Assembly (NCBI RefSeq): GCF_000275845.1
Contig: NW_006766891.1
Location: forward strand, 340,207-404,206
Source: Dichomitus squalens LYAD-421 SS1
Lineage: Eukaryota; Basidiomycota; Agaricomycetes; Polyporales; Polyporaceae
Length of the DNA: 64,000 bases
Direction of reading: 5' to 3'
In this document: piece by piece, positions 33,181-44,873 of the stretch
How positions within the stretch are numbered: the first letter of the stretch is position 1
How the letters are laid out: each line of letters opens with the position of its first letter
Position numbers and translations under genes: made by a program
Notes under the pieces: model-generated
What the model saw: the letters and a program-made list of their open reading frames with translations, nothing else
Database searches by the model: none
Told to the model about the DNA's origin: nothing

Positions 33181-35106
33181 ATGGCTTCAATCTCTGTCCT
33201 CAAGAGTTCGACTGTGACCGTCAAAGGTCCCAAGGTACGCCTACCACCGATCTACGTCGGTCGCGACCGTCGTTCATTTGGCCTCTGTGGGTAGGGTACG
33301 AAGATCATAACGCGCCAGAAATTGCGCAAGGTGCGTCCATCCCAGCCACTATCTCGCAGCTGCCGAAGCCACCGTGCTAACCCCGCCGTACAGTACTCTT
33401 GGTTACCAGATGTGCTCCGCCTCAAAGGAAGCGTGCGTATTCTCTCCGTATGCCATGTCTTCTACATCCTGACCTCCTACAACAGGTCGTGCCCCGCATC
33501 GTCGGTCCAGTCCTGACCGTCACCATCTTTGCCACGGCCGCGGCCTACTTGTGGGCGCACGGCACGGACATATCTTTGACGAACTCTGTTGTACCGCTTC
33601 TGTCTGTGGTTGTGAGTGTCTCGATATGCTGTAGGCCCGAAGCGTTTGTTCACCCCAAGCGCCGTAGGTGGGCCTGATTCTTGTCTTCAGGTCAGTCGTG
33701 TGACCCTCATGATGTTCAAGCGATCTCCAACATGTCTGACGCGACCATCACATCTACAGAAATGGGTGAGTAGCACTGTACTCCGTTGACAGAGCTCAAT
33801 GTCTAATTCCATTCTTAGCACTTCCTATGATCGGTACTGGGAAGGACGCAAAGATTTCGGGACCATGGTTTCTCATGTACGTTACCGCACTTGCCCCTCC
33901 TTATGGCATCCATCGCCCTTCTCTGCTTCCAGCTGACGTCCACGCTCCCACCCACAGGTCCGCAACCTCTCTCGCCTCATCTGGATCAATGTCTCCCTGC
34001 CCCCGGCAGACGACGCCTCGCGCGGCAAGGCCGCTTCCGCCAATCTCACCCCCGCCCAGCTCCGACGCAGGAAGGTGGACGCGATCAAACTCTCCCTCTC
34101 CTTCGCCTATGCCGTAAAGCACTACCTCCGCGGCGAGGACGGCCTCGACTGGGACGACTACGCCGGGATCCTCCCCGCCCGCACCGCTCGTCTCTACAAC
34201 GGGCTCTACCAGCCCCCAAACAAGGACTACAAGTATTCTACCGTTGGCACGAGCGGCAAGTCCACCGGGTACGCCAGCTACGCCGCAACGGAGTACAGCG
34301 TCCGCCGCGACTCGCCGGAGGGCTTCGACACGGGTTCGAGCACGCCTGGGGCGGACACGCTCCTCGACGTCGAGAGGGGCCGGCAGAGCACTGCCGACGC
34401 GACGAAACGCGTCAGAGTCAAGCGGAGCAAGGATCGCCTGAAGGCCCCTGGGCAGAAGTCGACCACGCCCCTGATGAGTTCCTTACAACACACGATCGAC
34501 TTCTCGCCCGACCCAGACAGCCTGAGCACCCCGCTGCCCATGGTCATCGCGCACGAGCTCTCGCATGCACTGTTCAAGTTCCGCAGGGACGGGTACCTCG
34601 AGACCGTCGGTCCCGCTGGCATGAATGCCATGAATACCCTGTATGCGATTTCCTTTCCTTCTTGCTCGACTTTTGCTCAGACTGGTTGCGTAGCATCCAA
34701 GGCATGATTGATATGATGACCTGTATGGAACGGGTCGCCAACACGCCGATCCCGCGCTCATACAGCATCCATCTGAAGCAATGCGTGACCCTATACTTGT
34801 TTTCTCTCCCCTTCACTCTTGTCAGGGAGCTTGGCTGGGGCATGATTCCCATCGTCACTGTGGTGGCGTTCACTCTGATGGGCATTGAGGGTATCGCGGA
34901 GGAGATTGAGATGCCTTTTGGACTCGATTCGGCAGACCTTCCCTTGGGTAGGTGCTTGTGATTTGAGACAGAAAGCCCCTGCTCAAGTTTGCATTACAGA
35001 ACGTTACTGTGAGGACCTCAAGGAGGAGATCGAGTTCATGGTGGAGAAGTTGCCCGAAGGAGGGCAGGGCATGGGTGGTTACGACGATGGCGAAGGCGAC
35101 GACTAA
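33181..35106 (+). CDS. Bestrophin-like (UPF0187/RFP-TM) anion channel
   Basis: Nine exons, 449 residues: 33,181-33,234; 33,394-33,432; 33,486-33,611; 33,668-33,690; 33,760-33,765; 33,819-33,876; 33,958-34,640; 34,694-34,947; 35,000-35,106. The family signature is clear: YSWLPDVLRLKGSV, VLTVTIFATAAAYLW (membrane helix), SVVPLLSVVVGLILVFRNG, TSYDRYWEGRKDF, VRNLSRLIW, and the C-terminal IPRSYSIHLKQCVTLYLFSL, MGIEGIAEEIEMPFG and RYCEDL. Fungal members resemble bestrophin chloride channels; animal bestrophins are calcium-gated. The middle, about residues 150-270, is a hydrophilic insert. A six-base exon (33,760-33,765) is needed to encode the conserved R-N-G. Confidence 0.88.
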
Positions 35107-35316
35107 CGAAGACGAGACACGCATAGTATACGCCCTGCAACCGCATTCCCATCCGCATCGCACATCTGCATACCATATTGAGATTCTCGCACATACGTCC
35201 AGACAATGTTTCAATGTGTCTTCTTCCTCAGCCATCCCCTCGACGGCTGTCTCGATCAGACGTCCGACAATGCTCTAATTTGAAGACCGCTGGCAGAAGG
35301 CAGGAATATATGTACT

Positions 35317-36360
35317 CTAAGCGAACTCGGGCTGGCAGTGTTCTCCAGGACCGTAAGGCTAGAAACAAGGTATGTAAGTCCCTCTAGGGATGAGAGTAAG
35401 GAAAGTGACACGCACCTTCTCCGTGAGCGCGGTGAGGCCGGCAGAATTCTCAGAAGTATGACGGCCGCTCTGGGGTCCCGGCTTGGGCTTCTCGCCTTTC
35501 TTGAACGCAGCTAGCACCTTGCGAGTCGTCTCTGACGTGAGGTCCTCCTGTATTCCGAGAAGAATTTGTCAAAGCTTGGGTTTCTACACAAGGGTGCGCG
35601 GCAACGTACGTAGAAGTCGTCGCCAACAACCATCATTGGCGCGTTACTGCACGCGCCCTGACACTCAACCTCGATGACAGTGAACTTGCCGTCTTTGGTG
35701 GTCTCCCCAGGCTTGATGCCACCCAGCTCGGAGCAGACGGTTTCGAGGATCTCGTATGCACCGTTGAGCATGCAAGGGGTTGTAGTGCAGACCTGAACGA
35801 AATGTTCGCCAATGGGTTCCCTACATTGGACGTCATTCGTACATGTTGTGTAGAGAGACATTGAGCAACAAAGGAGGGAGCTGACCGGTTGAACATGGTG
35901 TAAAAGGTGGCAACCTCGTAGACGCGCATTGGGGGCATCTCGAGGAGGTTGGCGACATAGTTCATGACGGAGATGGAAGTCCAGCCCTTGTTCTGGCGCT
36001 GGCCAAGGTCGAGGAGGGGGATGACGGCGGCCTTCTTGTACTGGGGAGGGTAATGGGAGATGATTTCCTGAGCACGCTTGAGGTTCTCGGGGGAGAACTC
36101 GAACGGAATCTGCATGGGGTTCAGCGATAGAAGAGGAGAGGTGCGATACAGAGCGCACCTTGGGGTTGTTGTAGGGAGTGTCACGGTGCTATGATGGGGG
36201 TAAGACATGAGCGTGCACGTTCAGGGCTGGCAATCAAGACAAGGATACAGACGACGAAGAGAGCGTCGGAACGCCTGGGGGCAGAGGAGCAGATGGCCCG
36301 CGCAGGGGTAGATGGGCGAGGAGGCCGGACATGCCTCGAGAGAGCGCGAAGAGCAAACAT
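35317..36360 (-). CDS. NUO24: NADH dehydrogenase (complex I) 24-kDa [2Fe-2S] subunit
   Basis: Six exons: 36,253-36,360; 36,159-36,188; 35,886-36,109; 35,610-35,820; 35,416-35,547; 35,317-35,358, totalling 248 residues. The N-terminus ([18 protein letters not shown]) is an arginine-rich mitochondrial targeting sequence. The mature part has [19 protein letters not shown], NWxS-like [30 protein letters not shown] and the four cysteines of the N1a cluster: C-T-T-T-P-C and C-Q-G-A-C. The C-terminus is [14 protein letters not shown]. It is the NuoE/NDUFV2 protein of the peripheral arm, next to the flavoprotein. The start was chosen because it alone gives a presequence joined in phase to HRDTPYN. 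No defects are seen. Confidence 0.95.
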
Positions 36361-37165
36361 CGCGGCGGAGAGGGAGACGAGGGCAGCTGGAGAGACTCAA
36401 GACTCGAGACTGAGCACAGCGCGAGCGATGACCGACACACAGGCGCCCGCGCGAAGGGCCGCGCCGTCACTGGTTCCCGCCGGCGTCTGTCTCAACGTGT
36501 CTCTGCCCGGAATGGCAATTGGTGTGGTTGAGGCTAGTATGTAGTGCCAAAGACTAAATTGCATAGCACAAGACCCATGACAATCACCCTGCGAAGCTAT
36601 CAGGCTGATGGTCAACCGCGCGGGCTTTGTGCGGGAACGGGAGCAAATGGCTCCAAGGAGACCAGAGCAAGACTGGGGCTCTGCGCCCACGCTAGAAAAT
36701 TGCAGACGGCTGCTGTCAGGGCGATAGCGCGGGCGCAGTGGACGGGCGTATTGGTGCGCTCGACGAACACAAGGAGCTATGGGACGTTGTGCGGCGTGTG
36801 AGCCCGAGGATGAGGGCAATTAATGTCGGCGGTGGTAATGTCGGCGATGAGGGAGCGTCGGGCGGGGTCGCGGGTGGCGCCGAGGTCTGGTGACCGCCGG
36901 GCGCTCGGGCGCCTGTGCGGACTGGTGAGAGCGTCGACCTGGCCTCTTTCTCCCGCCCACCCCCATCCTCCCCGCCGTGTCGTCCGTCCTGCTCGCCCCT
37001 TCCCCGCCAGCCTCAGCCTTCCCTCTCGCCCTCTCTTTCTCCTAACGTTTAATCTATCTCAACTCGCATCCTCGACCCCGTTCTCGTCTCCTCCAAGAGT
37101 CGTCCCCGCTCCTTCCTTCAAGGAACTCCGATCCTCTGTATCCGTAGCATCATCCCCCTCTCCAG
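36361..37165. promoter_or_regulatory. Divergent promoter region, NUO24 / GSK3
   Basis: 805 bp between start codons. The GSK3 side (about 36,940-37,165) is a long pyrimidine-rich tract (ccctctcgccctctctttct and similar), typical of highly expressed fungal promoters and leaders. A CCAAT on the minus strand (attgg near 36,518) is visible. No ORF is supported. Confidence 0.5.
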
Positions 37166-38946
37166 ATGGCCACTCACGGTCCAATCAACGGCGTCAAGAT
37201 CTCTCGTACGTCCCTCCTTCATTTCCACACACACCCTCTTCCATGCTTCGCTTTTCCTCCCCGTGCCCTCCCCGTCCCTTAAAACATTGCATCGCGTCCA
37301 TCGCCCCTTTCCATCCTCTTCTCCTGCTCATGGATGACGCGTTGGTACTCATTCCTGTCGTTTTTCTGTCTTTGCGCATCTGCAGCCGTCGACGATCCCC
37401 GCAAGATCGTCAAGGTCGTCGCTTCCGACGGCAAGTCGGGAGAGACCCGTGATCTCATTTACACCAACTGCAAAGTCATCGGAAACGGCTCTTTCGGTAT
37501 CGTCTTCCAGGCAAAGCTCCTCGAAGACTCCAACCCCGTCTGTGACATCGCCATCAAGAAGGTCTTGCAGGACAAGAGGTTCAAGGTACGTTCCCTCCTT
37601 TCCGAGCCCCCCCTCTTTGTGGTTACAGCGCGTCTAATCTGCAATCTCCGTCGCGCGCAGAACCGTGAATTGCAGATCATGAGACTCGTCTCACATCCCA
37701 ACGTCGTCGACCTTAAAGCCTTTTTCTACTCTAATGGTGACAAGGTGAGCTCCACAGCGTTTCCCACACATCGCACCTTCCTTTTCCTCGTTCTCTTCGC
37801 ATCCGCCATTTTCTCATCTCGTGCCCCCTCAATCGTTCCGACGACTGACATAGTCCGACCGAAAGAAAGATGAAGTGTACCTCAACCTTGTGCTCGAATA
37901 TGTCCCGGAGACCGTGTACCGCGCTAGCCGGCACTACGCCAAGCTCAAGCAACCGATGCCCATGCTCCAAATCAAGCTGTATATGTATCAACTCCTCCGC
38001 TCCCTCATGTACATCCACTCCATCGGCATTTGCCACCGCGACATCAAGCCTCAGAACCTCCTTCTCAACCCTGCTACCGGCGTCCTGAAGCTCTGTGACT
38101 TTGGCTCAGCCAAGATCCTTGTCGCGGGCGAGCCCAACGTCAGCTACATCTGCTCCCGCTACTACCGTGCGCCAGAGCTCATCTTCGGCGCGACGAACTA
38201 CACGACAAACATTGGTGTGGTTCACGTTGTTTCTCAGCATTTCTCGCGTGCTCATTGACATCTCTACTTCACAACTCAGACATCTGGTCAACTGGATGTG
38301 TCATGGCGGAGCTCATGCTTGGGCAGCCTCTGTTCCCCGGAGAGAGTGGAATCGACCAGCTGGTCGAGATCATCAAGGTCCTCGGCACTCCATCGCGAGA
38401 GCAGATCAAGACGATGAATCCCAACTACATGGAGCACAAGTTCCCACAGATCAAGCCTCACCCTTTCTCCAAGGTGCGTCGTCGAATACTAACACGAGCT
38501 TTCGGCTCCTATTCGCGTGGCACAGCCACTGACCATGGAGTCCCAACCAGGTCTTCCGGCCTCGCACAGCACCGGAAGCTATCGACCTCGTTGCGAAGTT
38601 GCTCGAGTACACGCCTGAGGCGCGGCTGAGCGCGGTCGAGGCGATGTGCCACCCGTTCTTCGACGAGCTGCGGCAAGAGGGTGCGAAAATGCCCAACGGG
38701 AAGGAGTTCCCGCCTCTCTTTGACTTTACTCGGGAAGGTACGTGCACAGCTTATTCAGCCCAGAGCCGCACTTGTCGAGGTTGCTGACATTTCAATGACT
38801 CAACACTCGCAGAGCTCTCAGTACGGCCGGACCTGATCCGCCAGCTTGTTCCGCCACACACCGAGGCTGAGCTCGCGTCGCGTTCGATCCACCTGGATTC
38901 GTTTGTTCCGATACCGCTGGAGCAGCTAAGAATCTCCTTGGACTAA
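37166..38946 (+). CDS. GSK3: Glycogen synthase kinase-3 homologue
   Basis: Seven exons: 37,166-37,205; 37,386-37,585; 37,661-37,744; 37,854-38,214; 38,280-38,473; 38,551-38,737; 38,813-38,946, giving about 399 residues. Motifs: [15 protein letters not shown] (ATP loop), [51 protein letters not shown] and the activating tyrosine in [17 protein letters not shown]. It ends with [12 protein letters not shown]...LVPPH typical of GSK3. It phosphorylates primed substrates and acts in stress, morphogenesis and cell-cycle signalling. The exon 4 acceptor could be at 37,853 or 37,865; the second would remove S-D-R-K. No defects. Confidence 0.95.
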
Positions 38947-39604
38947 GGAGCTGGCGAAGAGGAAGGACACGTTCCCTGTCCGCACGGGACTCGTAGTATT
39001 TTCGTATAGCGATGCAGCCCTACGCGCGCGCAAGGGTAGCCCCGTCGTTTGCCATGTCCCACGTCGTCGCGTTGCCTTTTTGCTCTATTGGTCGCAGCGT
39101 TGTGGCCGTCGTCATCGCCGTCTGTCCGTTTTGTCACGCCATGTCCGATACATCTCATGTCTCACATCATCACCACTCGTACCGTCCTGGCGTCGCGTCG
39201 TGTCCGGTTGTCTTATATATCTCTGAGTTTGTATGGCTGGGCTTGCCGCTGCGATGCACGTACATATTTGTATACACGACCCGAGAATGTCGTCACGAAG
39301 AAATAAGCATTTTGCATTGCACGATCTGGCGAGATGGATGATGATGTGCGAGGGAAACGGGAGGGGCTACTTGCGGGAATGAGAGGGCTTATGTCGCGAT
39401 ATACTGCACGAGGGCGGGGGGGGGGGGGGCAAAGATACAGCGCAGCGTAGGGATGAGCGCGAAAAGTTGCGCGATGTCGCGAGCGATTCACGCGACCGCA
39501 CACATCCGGCGTCTATTTCATGCTCGCTCGCCTCCCGCGCCTCTTCCTCTCCGAGCCCTTCTTCATCTCCTCCGCCGTCCTCCTCCCCCCCTTCCTCCCC
39601 AACC
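38947..39604. other. Intergenic region between GSK3 and the MET30-like gene
   Basis: 658 bp holding the GSK3 3' region and the promoter of the next gene. It contains a run of 14 G at 39,416-39,429. No coding region is supported. Confidence 0.6.
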
Positions 39605-42205
39605 ATGTCCGCACCCTCTCTCGCGGGCAACAGCTCCGCCTACGTCTGCGATACTCTTCCGCCTCCCCGTCTCGCCGGCGACAAGTCTTGCTCTCGCTCT
39701 CCCAGTCCCTCTCCTGTGTCCCCGTCCGCCATTACCACCTTCGACCCACCAATCATCGCGTCGTCACAGGAGCCACCGGCACTGTCACCTATGGAGTCTT
39801 CGACCGTGAAGGACGAGGACGCGAAGCAGGCCGATAGTGGTGCGGCCCCTACTCAGCCTCCCGCGCGCAAGCTATGCGTTCGCCATCAGCGGATGGCGGA
39901 CGAGGGCACCAACTTGAAACTCCAGCAGGTGATTCCTCTTCCTCCTTCAACACCTCGCACGTCGCCCCCCTTTCACTATCTCGTCCAATCCATCATGTCC
40001 GGTGTCCGTCGATGCAGCGATAGAAGGGCTCTCTCTCTCTCGTTCCTCAGTATATCTAAGCGGCGCTCCGACATCTCACTTATCCTGCCCCGCTCTCCCT
40101 TCCCATCTTTTCCCCCGCCCAATTGCATTCTTCTCTTCACTCTCGCATTACACGGTTACTGACCTCCATCTCTTTCTCTTGCGCACCTCGTGATTTCAAA
40201 CAGGCACTTGATGCACTCCCCGTCGCAGAGCGCGAGGCCGTCTCCGTCATCTGGTCCAACTTCTCATCATCCCCACATCCCCGCCGCGCCCTTATCCTCC
40301 ATGGTCTCCTCACCATGTGCTGTTTCTCCCAGCTGTCCCTTCTCACCGAGCAGCTCGCCCACCTGATCCGCATCGACCCGTTCGCCATCCTCCCGCGCGA
40401 AGTCTCGCTCAAGATCCTCGGCTATCTTGATGCTACCTCGCTCTGCCGGGCCGCTCAGGTGAGCCGCCAGTGGAGGGGTCTGGCCGACGACGATATCCTT
40501 TGGAGGGGGATCTGCGAGCAGCATATTGGACAGAAGTGCTTGAAGTGCGGATGGGGGCTCCCTATCTTGGAGAAGCGAAGGGCGGTACGACTCCCGACGG
40601 CTTCCCCGTGTCCAGAGCCTGTTGCGGTCCCTCAGTCCTCTTCGCAGGGGCCTTCTTCGCAGGGGTCGTCTTCGCAAGCATCGTCCGCGTCCTCCCATTC
40701 CCACCTAAAGCGACGGCTCGACGCGCACGCAGCAGGGGCCTCTACTACCAAAAAGGCCAGACTGGAAACTCCTGAGCACGGCTCGCGACCCGCGACCCCC
40801 TCTTCGTCGCAGAATACGACTCTTTCTATCTCCTCCACCGAAGACCCCGTTGCTTCGGGTTCCACGAGCCCGAATCCGCTTCTCGCGCCATCCTCCAGGG
40901 CTCCGGCGGTCGACTTCCGCACCCGGCCATGGAAAGACGTCTATTGCGAACGCCTTACCATCGAGCGCAACTGGCGGCGCGGGCGTTGTACCGTGCGTAC
41001 GCTCAAAGGACACACCGATGGAGTGATGTGTTTGCAGTTCAGCGAAACGCTTTCCCATCCGTCCTTCCCCATCCTCATCACCGGCTCGTACGACCGCACC
41101 GCCCGCGTCTGGAACCTGGAGACAGGCACCGAAGTGCAGTGTCTGTCAGGGCACACTCGCGCGATCCGGGCGCTGCAGTTCGACGAGGCGAAGCTGATCA
41201 CTGGCAGTATGGATCATACGATGCGGGTGTGGAATTGGCGGACGGGGCAGTGTCTGAAGGTCTTGGAAGGACACACGGAAGGCGTGGTGTGTCTCCGGTA
41301 CGACTCCAACGTCCTGGCGAGCGGGTCCGTCGACACTACCGTGAAGGTGTGGAACTTCCGGACGGGCGAGTGCTTCACGCTCCGTGGGCATTGCGACTGG
41401 GTCAACGCTGTCCAACTCTGGGATTCGACCGGCACCTCCTCGTCGTGCGACACTTCGTTAACTGCGTTTGAGAATACCCCCACCTCTTACGCCGGCTCGG
41501 CTCCCCACATCGACCCGGGCAAGATGCTCTTCTCGGCTTCGGACGACGGCACTATCCGCCTCTGGGACCTGTGCGCACGTGCGTGCGTGCGCCAGTTCAA
41601 GGGCCACGTCGGCCAAGTGCAGAGCCTGAAGCTTCTCATGGTCGACGAGGGCTGCGAGTCCTCGGCCGGGTCCGAAGGAAGCTCGGACCGCGAGGCGTCG
41701 GTCGAGCCCCAAGAGTCCTGTTCCTCCAGCCCCTCGGCTTCCTCGTCCCCTCTCCCCTCTTCTCCCGTTCCCACCTCCTCTTCTACTAGGCCCGTCCCCG
41801 CACTTTCCCGGCAGAACACCCGGGAGCGATCGTCGCGGCAGAAGCCCGTCCTTATCTCAGGCAGCCTCGATAATACGATAAAGATCTGGGATATTGACAC
41901 CGGCAAGGTCCAGCGTACGCTCTTCGGGCACATCGAGGGCGTATGGGCTGTCGCGAGCGATAAGCTCCGGCTGGTGAGCGGCAGCCACGATCGTACGATC
42001 AAGGTAGGCCCCCTTTGCATCAGCCGTCTAACTTGCAGGGCACTCATGTTGTGCGTTCTCCTAGGTCTGGAACCGAGAAGAGGGTGCGTGCACGGCGACG
42101 CTTGTCGGTCACCGGGGCGCCGTTACGTGTCTCGCTCTCGGCGAAGATAAGATAGTCTCGGGCAGCGACGACGGCGACATACGGCTCTGGAGCTTCGGCG
42201 GGTAG
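39605..42205 (+). CDS. MET30: F-box/WD40 ubiquitin-ligase subunit, Met30/SconB type
   Basis: Exons 39,605-39,928; 40,204-42,003; 42,065-42,205 give 754 residues. Order: a serine/proline-rich start; CVRHQRMADEGTNLKLQQAL and EREAVSVIWSNFSSS, a block characteristic of Met30/SconB; an F-box (FAILPREVSLKILGYLDATS); CGWGLPILEKRR; a low-complexity linker; TLKGHTDGVMCLQF and then at least seven WD repeats ending RLWSFGG. In yeast and Aspergillus this SCF subunit ubiquitinates the sulfur regulator Met4/CysR-type factor and responds to cadmium. The first intron is unusually long here (275 bp). One WD blade is interrupted by a serine-rich insert around 41,640-41,830. Substrate specificity is inferred from the family. 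Confidence 0.92.
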
Positions 42206-43214
42206 AGGTCAGCATTTCGCCATGTACATTTTGCGCAGCGTATAGAGCTAGCTGCTTGAGGTCTGTACAAGTACATTATTCTTGCTATTGTATGGTATAC
42301 TGTCATCACGTATTGAGGAGGTCGTCATTGGATCACGGATTCTTGCCATACATATCGGCGTCATGTGTCTGTTCACATATCATAGGTGGTCTAGTGTCAA
42401 AAATAACCTTGCAACGCCACCGAAATGCCCGCTCGATCATACAGTAGTGCCTCCACCGATAATTGTCACTGCGTTGCGTGTGTTCGATCACTGCGCTGAC
42501 GATTTGTCAGGCGAGGAACACTCTCCACGACTTGCAAATCGTGCTTGTGTCACTTGTCTGCAAGATGACTACGACCCGCCTTGCTGAAGCGCACGCCGGA
42601 GTCCAGACGCTGTGGCCCAAATATACTCCCCCTCGCGCAAGTTTGTGCCGTACAGGCGTAAGAGAGCACACGCTGCGACGTTCAAGCTGGTTGCTGCGTG
42701 TGCGTCATCCACTCTGAACTTCAGTCATCTGGAGCAGACCGCAGCCCGACGGGGCGTCTCAAACAGCAACCAACCAAACCACCGAACGCTCGAGAACGGA
42801 TGCACCGAAAGTCACAAGCGGGATTGGGCGAGTAACCAGCATAATGGCGTGCACAATATCGCCGTCCGGACGATGGGCCGGATAACCAGCTCAAGCAGCC
42901 GCTGCTGGACTCGTGTTATGTCGCTAGCACCATTTGTCATGGAATCGCGGGAGGGGCCTGACTGTAACAGTTCTGCGGCCACTTCTACGATTTGGGAACC
43001 TCAGCTGACTATCTGTGCTCCGTGGTACATTGGAATCGAGCTACAGTACTTCACCGTCGTGAGCACGAAACGTAACACATCGACTCGAGCAGCTGCAACT
43101 TAGCTCGCCAGTTGAGTATGTACCACTCTGCTCGACACGGAGCGCCTTGAGCGCTAATGAAGGTAACCTTAGCCCCCCAAGGGACTCATGTGTAACGGAG
43201 CAAAGTTTATGAGA
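42206..43214. other. 1-kb region without a recognised gene
   Basis: Open frames here (for example 42,612-43,103 plus) show no recognisable domain and no consistent splice structure. I see no repeats of note. It probably holds 3' sequence of the MET30-like gene and spacer before the tRNA. Confidence 0.5.
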
Positions 43215-43310
43215 GGTGGCGTGGCCGAGTTGGTCTAAGGCGTCGGATTTAAGAATTTCTTGATTCCCGATGGGAGTAATCCCGCGCGAGTTCGAACCTC
43301 GCCGCCACCA
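43215..43310 (+). tRNA. tRNA-Leu (anticodon UAA), intron-containing
   Basis: The 5' acceptor strand GGTGGCG (43,215-43,221) pairs with CGCCACC (43,303-43,309), with discriminator A at 43,310. The D-arm and A box read TGGCCGAGTTGG, the T-arm and B box GAGTTCGAACC. The anticodon loop TTTAAGA puts TAA at 43,250-43,252. The variable arm (tgggagtaatccc) is long, as required for Leu. About 11 extra bases after the anticodon (43,254-43,264, containing ttcttga that pairs with the anticodon region) form a small intron. The anticodon stem TCGGA/CCCGA has one A-C mismatch at its end. Confidence 0.92.
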
Positions 43311-43487
43311 TTAAGTTTTCTTCCTCCGACGCCTTTCTACGCTGGTTTTTGGTACATTCCATTTCCGTGCCAACGCAGGTGCACGAGGCTCTTTACATAG
43401 CGTACATTGCGAACCAGCAAGAATTCGCGCCCCTTTGCGCGACAGCTCTTCACAACATAGACCTCCCCGTTCTCGACACATTCACAT

Positions 43488-44636
43488 CTAGAACAGCTGC
43501 ATGCAAGCGTTAGCAGCAATACGATTGATAAACGAAGCCGAAGACTAACCCCAGAGATGCTGTCTTTGCCTCCAGGCCTCTCGCGTACCCTAAGCCGAAG
43601 GCGCTCCAGTCAGTATAGTGTCAGATCACGTCGAGGAATGACCATACTTGCGAGTGGGCTTGAACGCCTGCGCGTCGTCGGGGGCATCCCAGAGGGACGC
43701 GAACGCCGAAGAGTTGTTGCTCTTTTTACTAACATTGTACCATGTGAAAACTAAGCGCGTCTCACGGGACCGTTCTGCTCACCGTTCTGGGGCCGGGGCA
43801 ACTTCAGGGCTGGCGGTGCTAGCCTCCGCGGTAGCCGCGGGTGCTGCCTGAACCACACGCTCAGTCTCGAATGCTGTCGTACGGCCCACGCAGGACTCAC
43901 CGCAGCGGACGACTGTGGTGGCGCGGCGGAAAGCGCGTCGTTGTCGTCGTCGTCTGCGCCGCCGAAAATGTTATGGGTCCTTCCTCCGGGCGGATCCCTT
44001 ACGCGACGGGTGGGCTTAAAGTCGGTTGCTGGGGTGGATTCTGCTATAGTTCGACGAGATGATGTCAGGCTCTGACTTAGATACAGGCAAGTATGGAACG
44101 AACGTACTTGCTGCGGGTTCGGGCGCAGCAGCTGGCGGCGCTGGCGCAGACTCAGCAGGGGGGCCACTAGCAAGCTTGCCAAACTGCGCGTAGCCTACCG
44201 GTGGAGGAATGAACAAAGGTTGTGGGTGTGAAGGACAAAGAGCCTGAGGGTACATACGAGGGAGCTTCTGGATGTTGGTGAAGTTGGTGTCAACAGAGAC
44301 GCCAGCATATCTAGGCAGATAAAGGTTCTTAGCGGGTGCATCTAGGCACGTTGCGGCTGGGAGTAGACGGGTCTTACTTGAGGAACTCGAGAAGGGAACG
44401 CTTGGTGAAGACTATGCTAGTACTGTCCCAGTCGAGCAAGCCTACAAGCGGGATTTTATTCAAGACGGCGCTGATAAACGGCAGGGGCAGAACAGACCGA
44501 GCTGGGCGGGCCAGTCGCGCTCCTTGGAAGGATCGACAGCAGTGGAAGGCGTGAAACTAGCGGGCGCCGAGGTCAGGGACGGGGAGTTGATATGATAGGA
44601 TGATTTCTGAATGACTTACGAGGCAGGAGCACTCAT
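43488..44636 (-). CDS. Unrecognised protein with two KPTRxVRxxPGG motifs
   Basis: A multi-exon minus-strand gene starting MSAPASFTPSTAVDPSKE at 44,636 and ending SISGLF-stop at 43,488. Splices at 44,619, 44,503, 44,382 and others are phase-consistent; a 27-base false intron near 44,490 was rejected for a 56-base one. Predicted length is about 205 residues. The N-terminal block RDWPAQLGLLDWDSTSIVFT / RSLLEFLKYAGVSVDTNFTN is followed by an alanine/proline linker, then FKPTRRVRDPPGGRTHNIFG and near the end FKPTRKVRERPGGKDSIS. The PPGG...NIFG pattern recalls the short motifs of animal HN1/Jupiter (JPT) microtubule-associated proteins, but that is only a resemblance. Function unknown. Confidence 0.65.
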
Positions 44637-44873
44637 GGCGCGTTCAGTTCCAAGTTGCAGTGGGGAGGGTATGTGCTACTCAGAGAAAGGCGAAGTGAAC
44701 GAACCACACAAGCATTCAACGAACGCGTCTCCAAGGCCAGAGGCGCGATTACGTAAGGGCCGCAACGGCTCCGTCGGACTCGGAGGATGTACTCTTCCTA
44801 CTTAGTGCTGTACTTTGTACACTCCGTACGACTTTCGCCTGCACGTACTCTACGAAGCTGCTAATTCTCATTC
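44637..44873. promoter_or_regulatory. Divergent promoter, KPTR-motif gene / COQ7
   Basis: 237 bp between start codons at 44,636 (minus) and 44,874 (plus). No TATA box assigned. Confidence 0.5.

Noticed and set aside
33891..34961. 356-codon plus ORF overlapping the bestrophin-like gene
   Set aside because: It is an alternative frame of the GC-rich exon; the bestrophin motifs are in the other frame.
42612..43103. Possible gene between the MET30-like gene and tRNA-Leu
   Set aside because: No recognisable domain, no consistent introns and low-information composition.
44461..44490. 27-base intron in the KPTR-motif gene
   Set aside because: Too short and gives a frame with an early stop; a 56-base intron ending cttgtag gives GLLDWD in phase.
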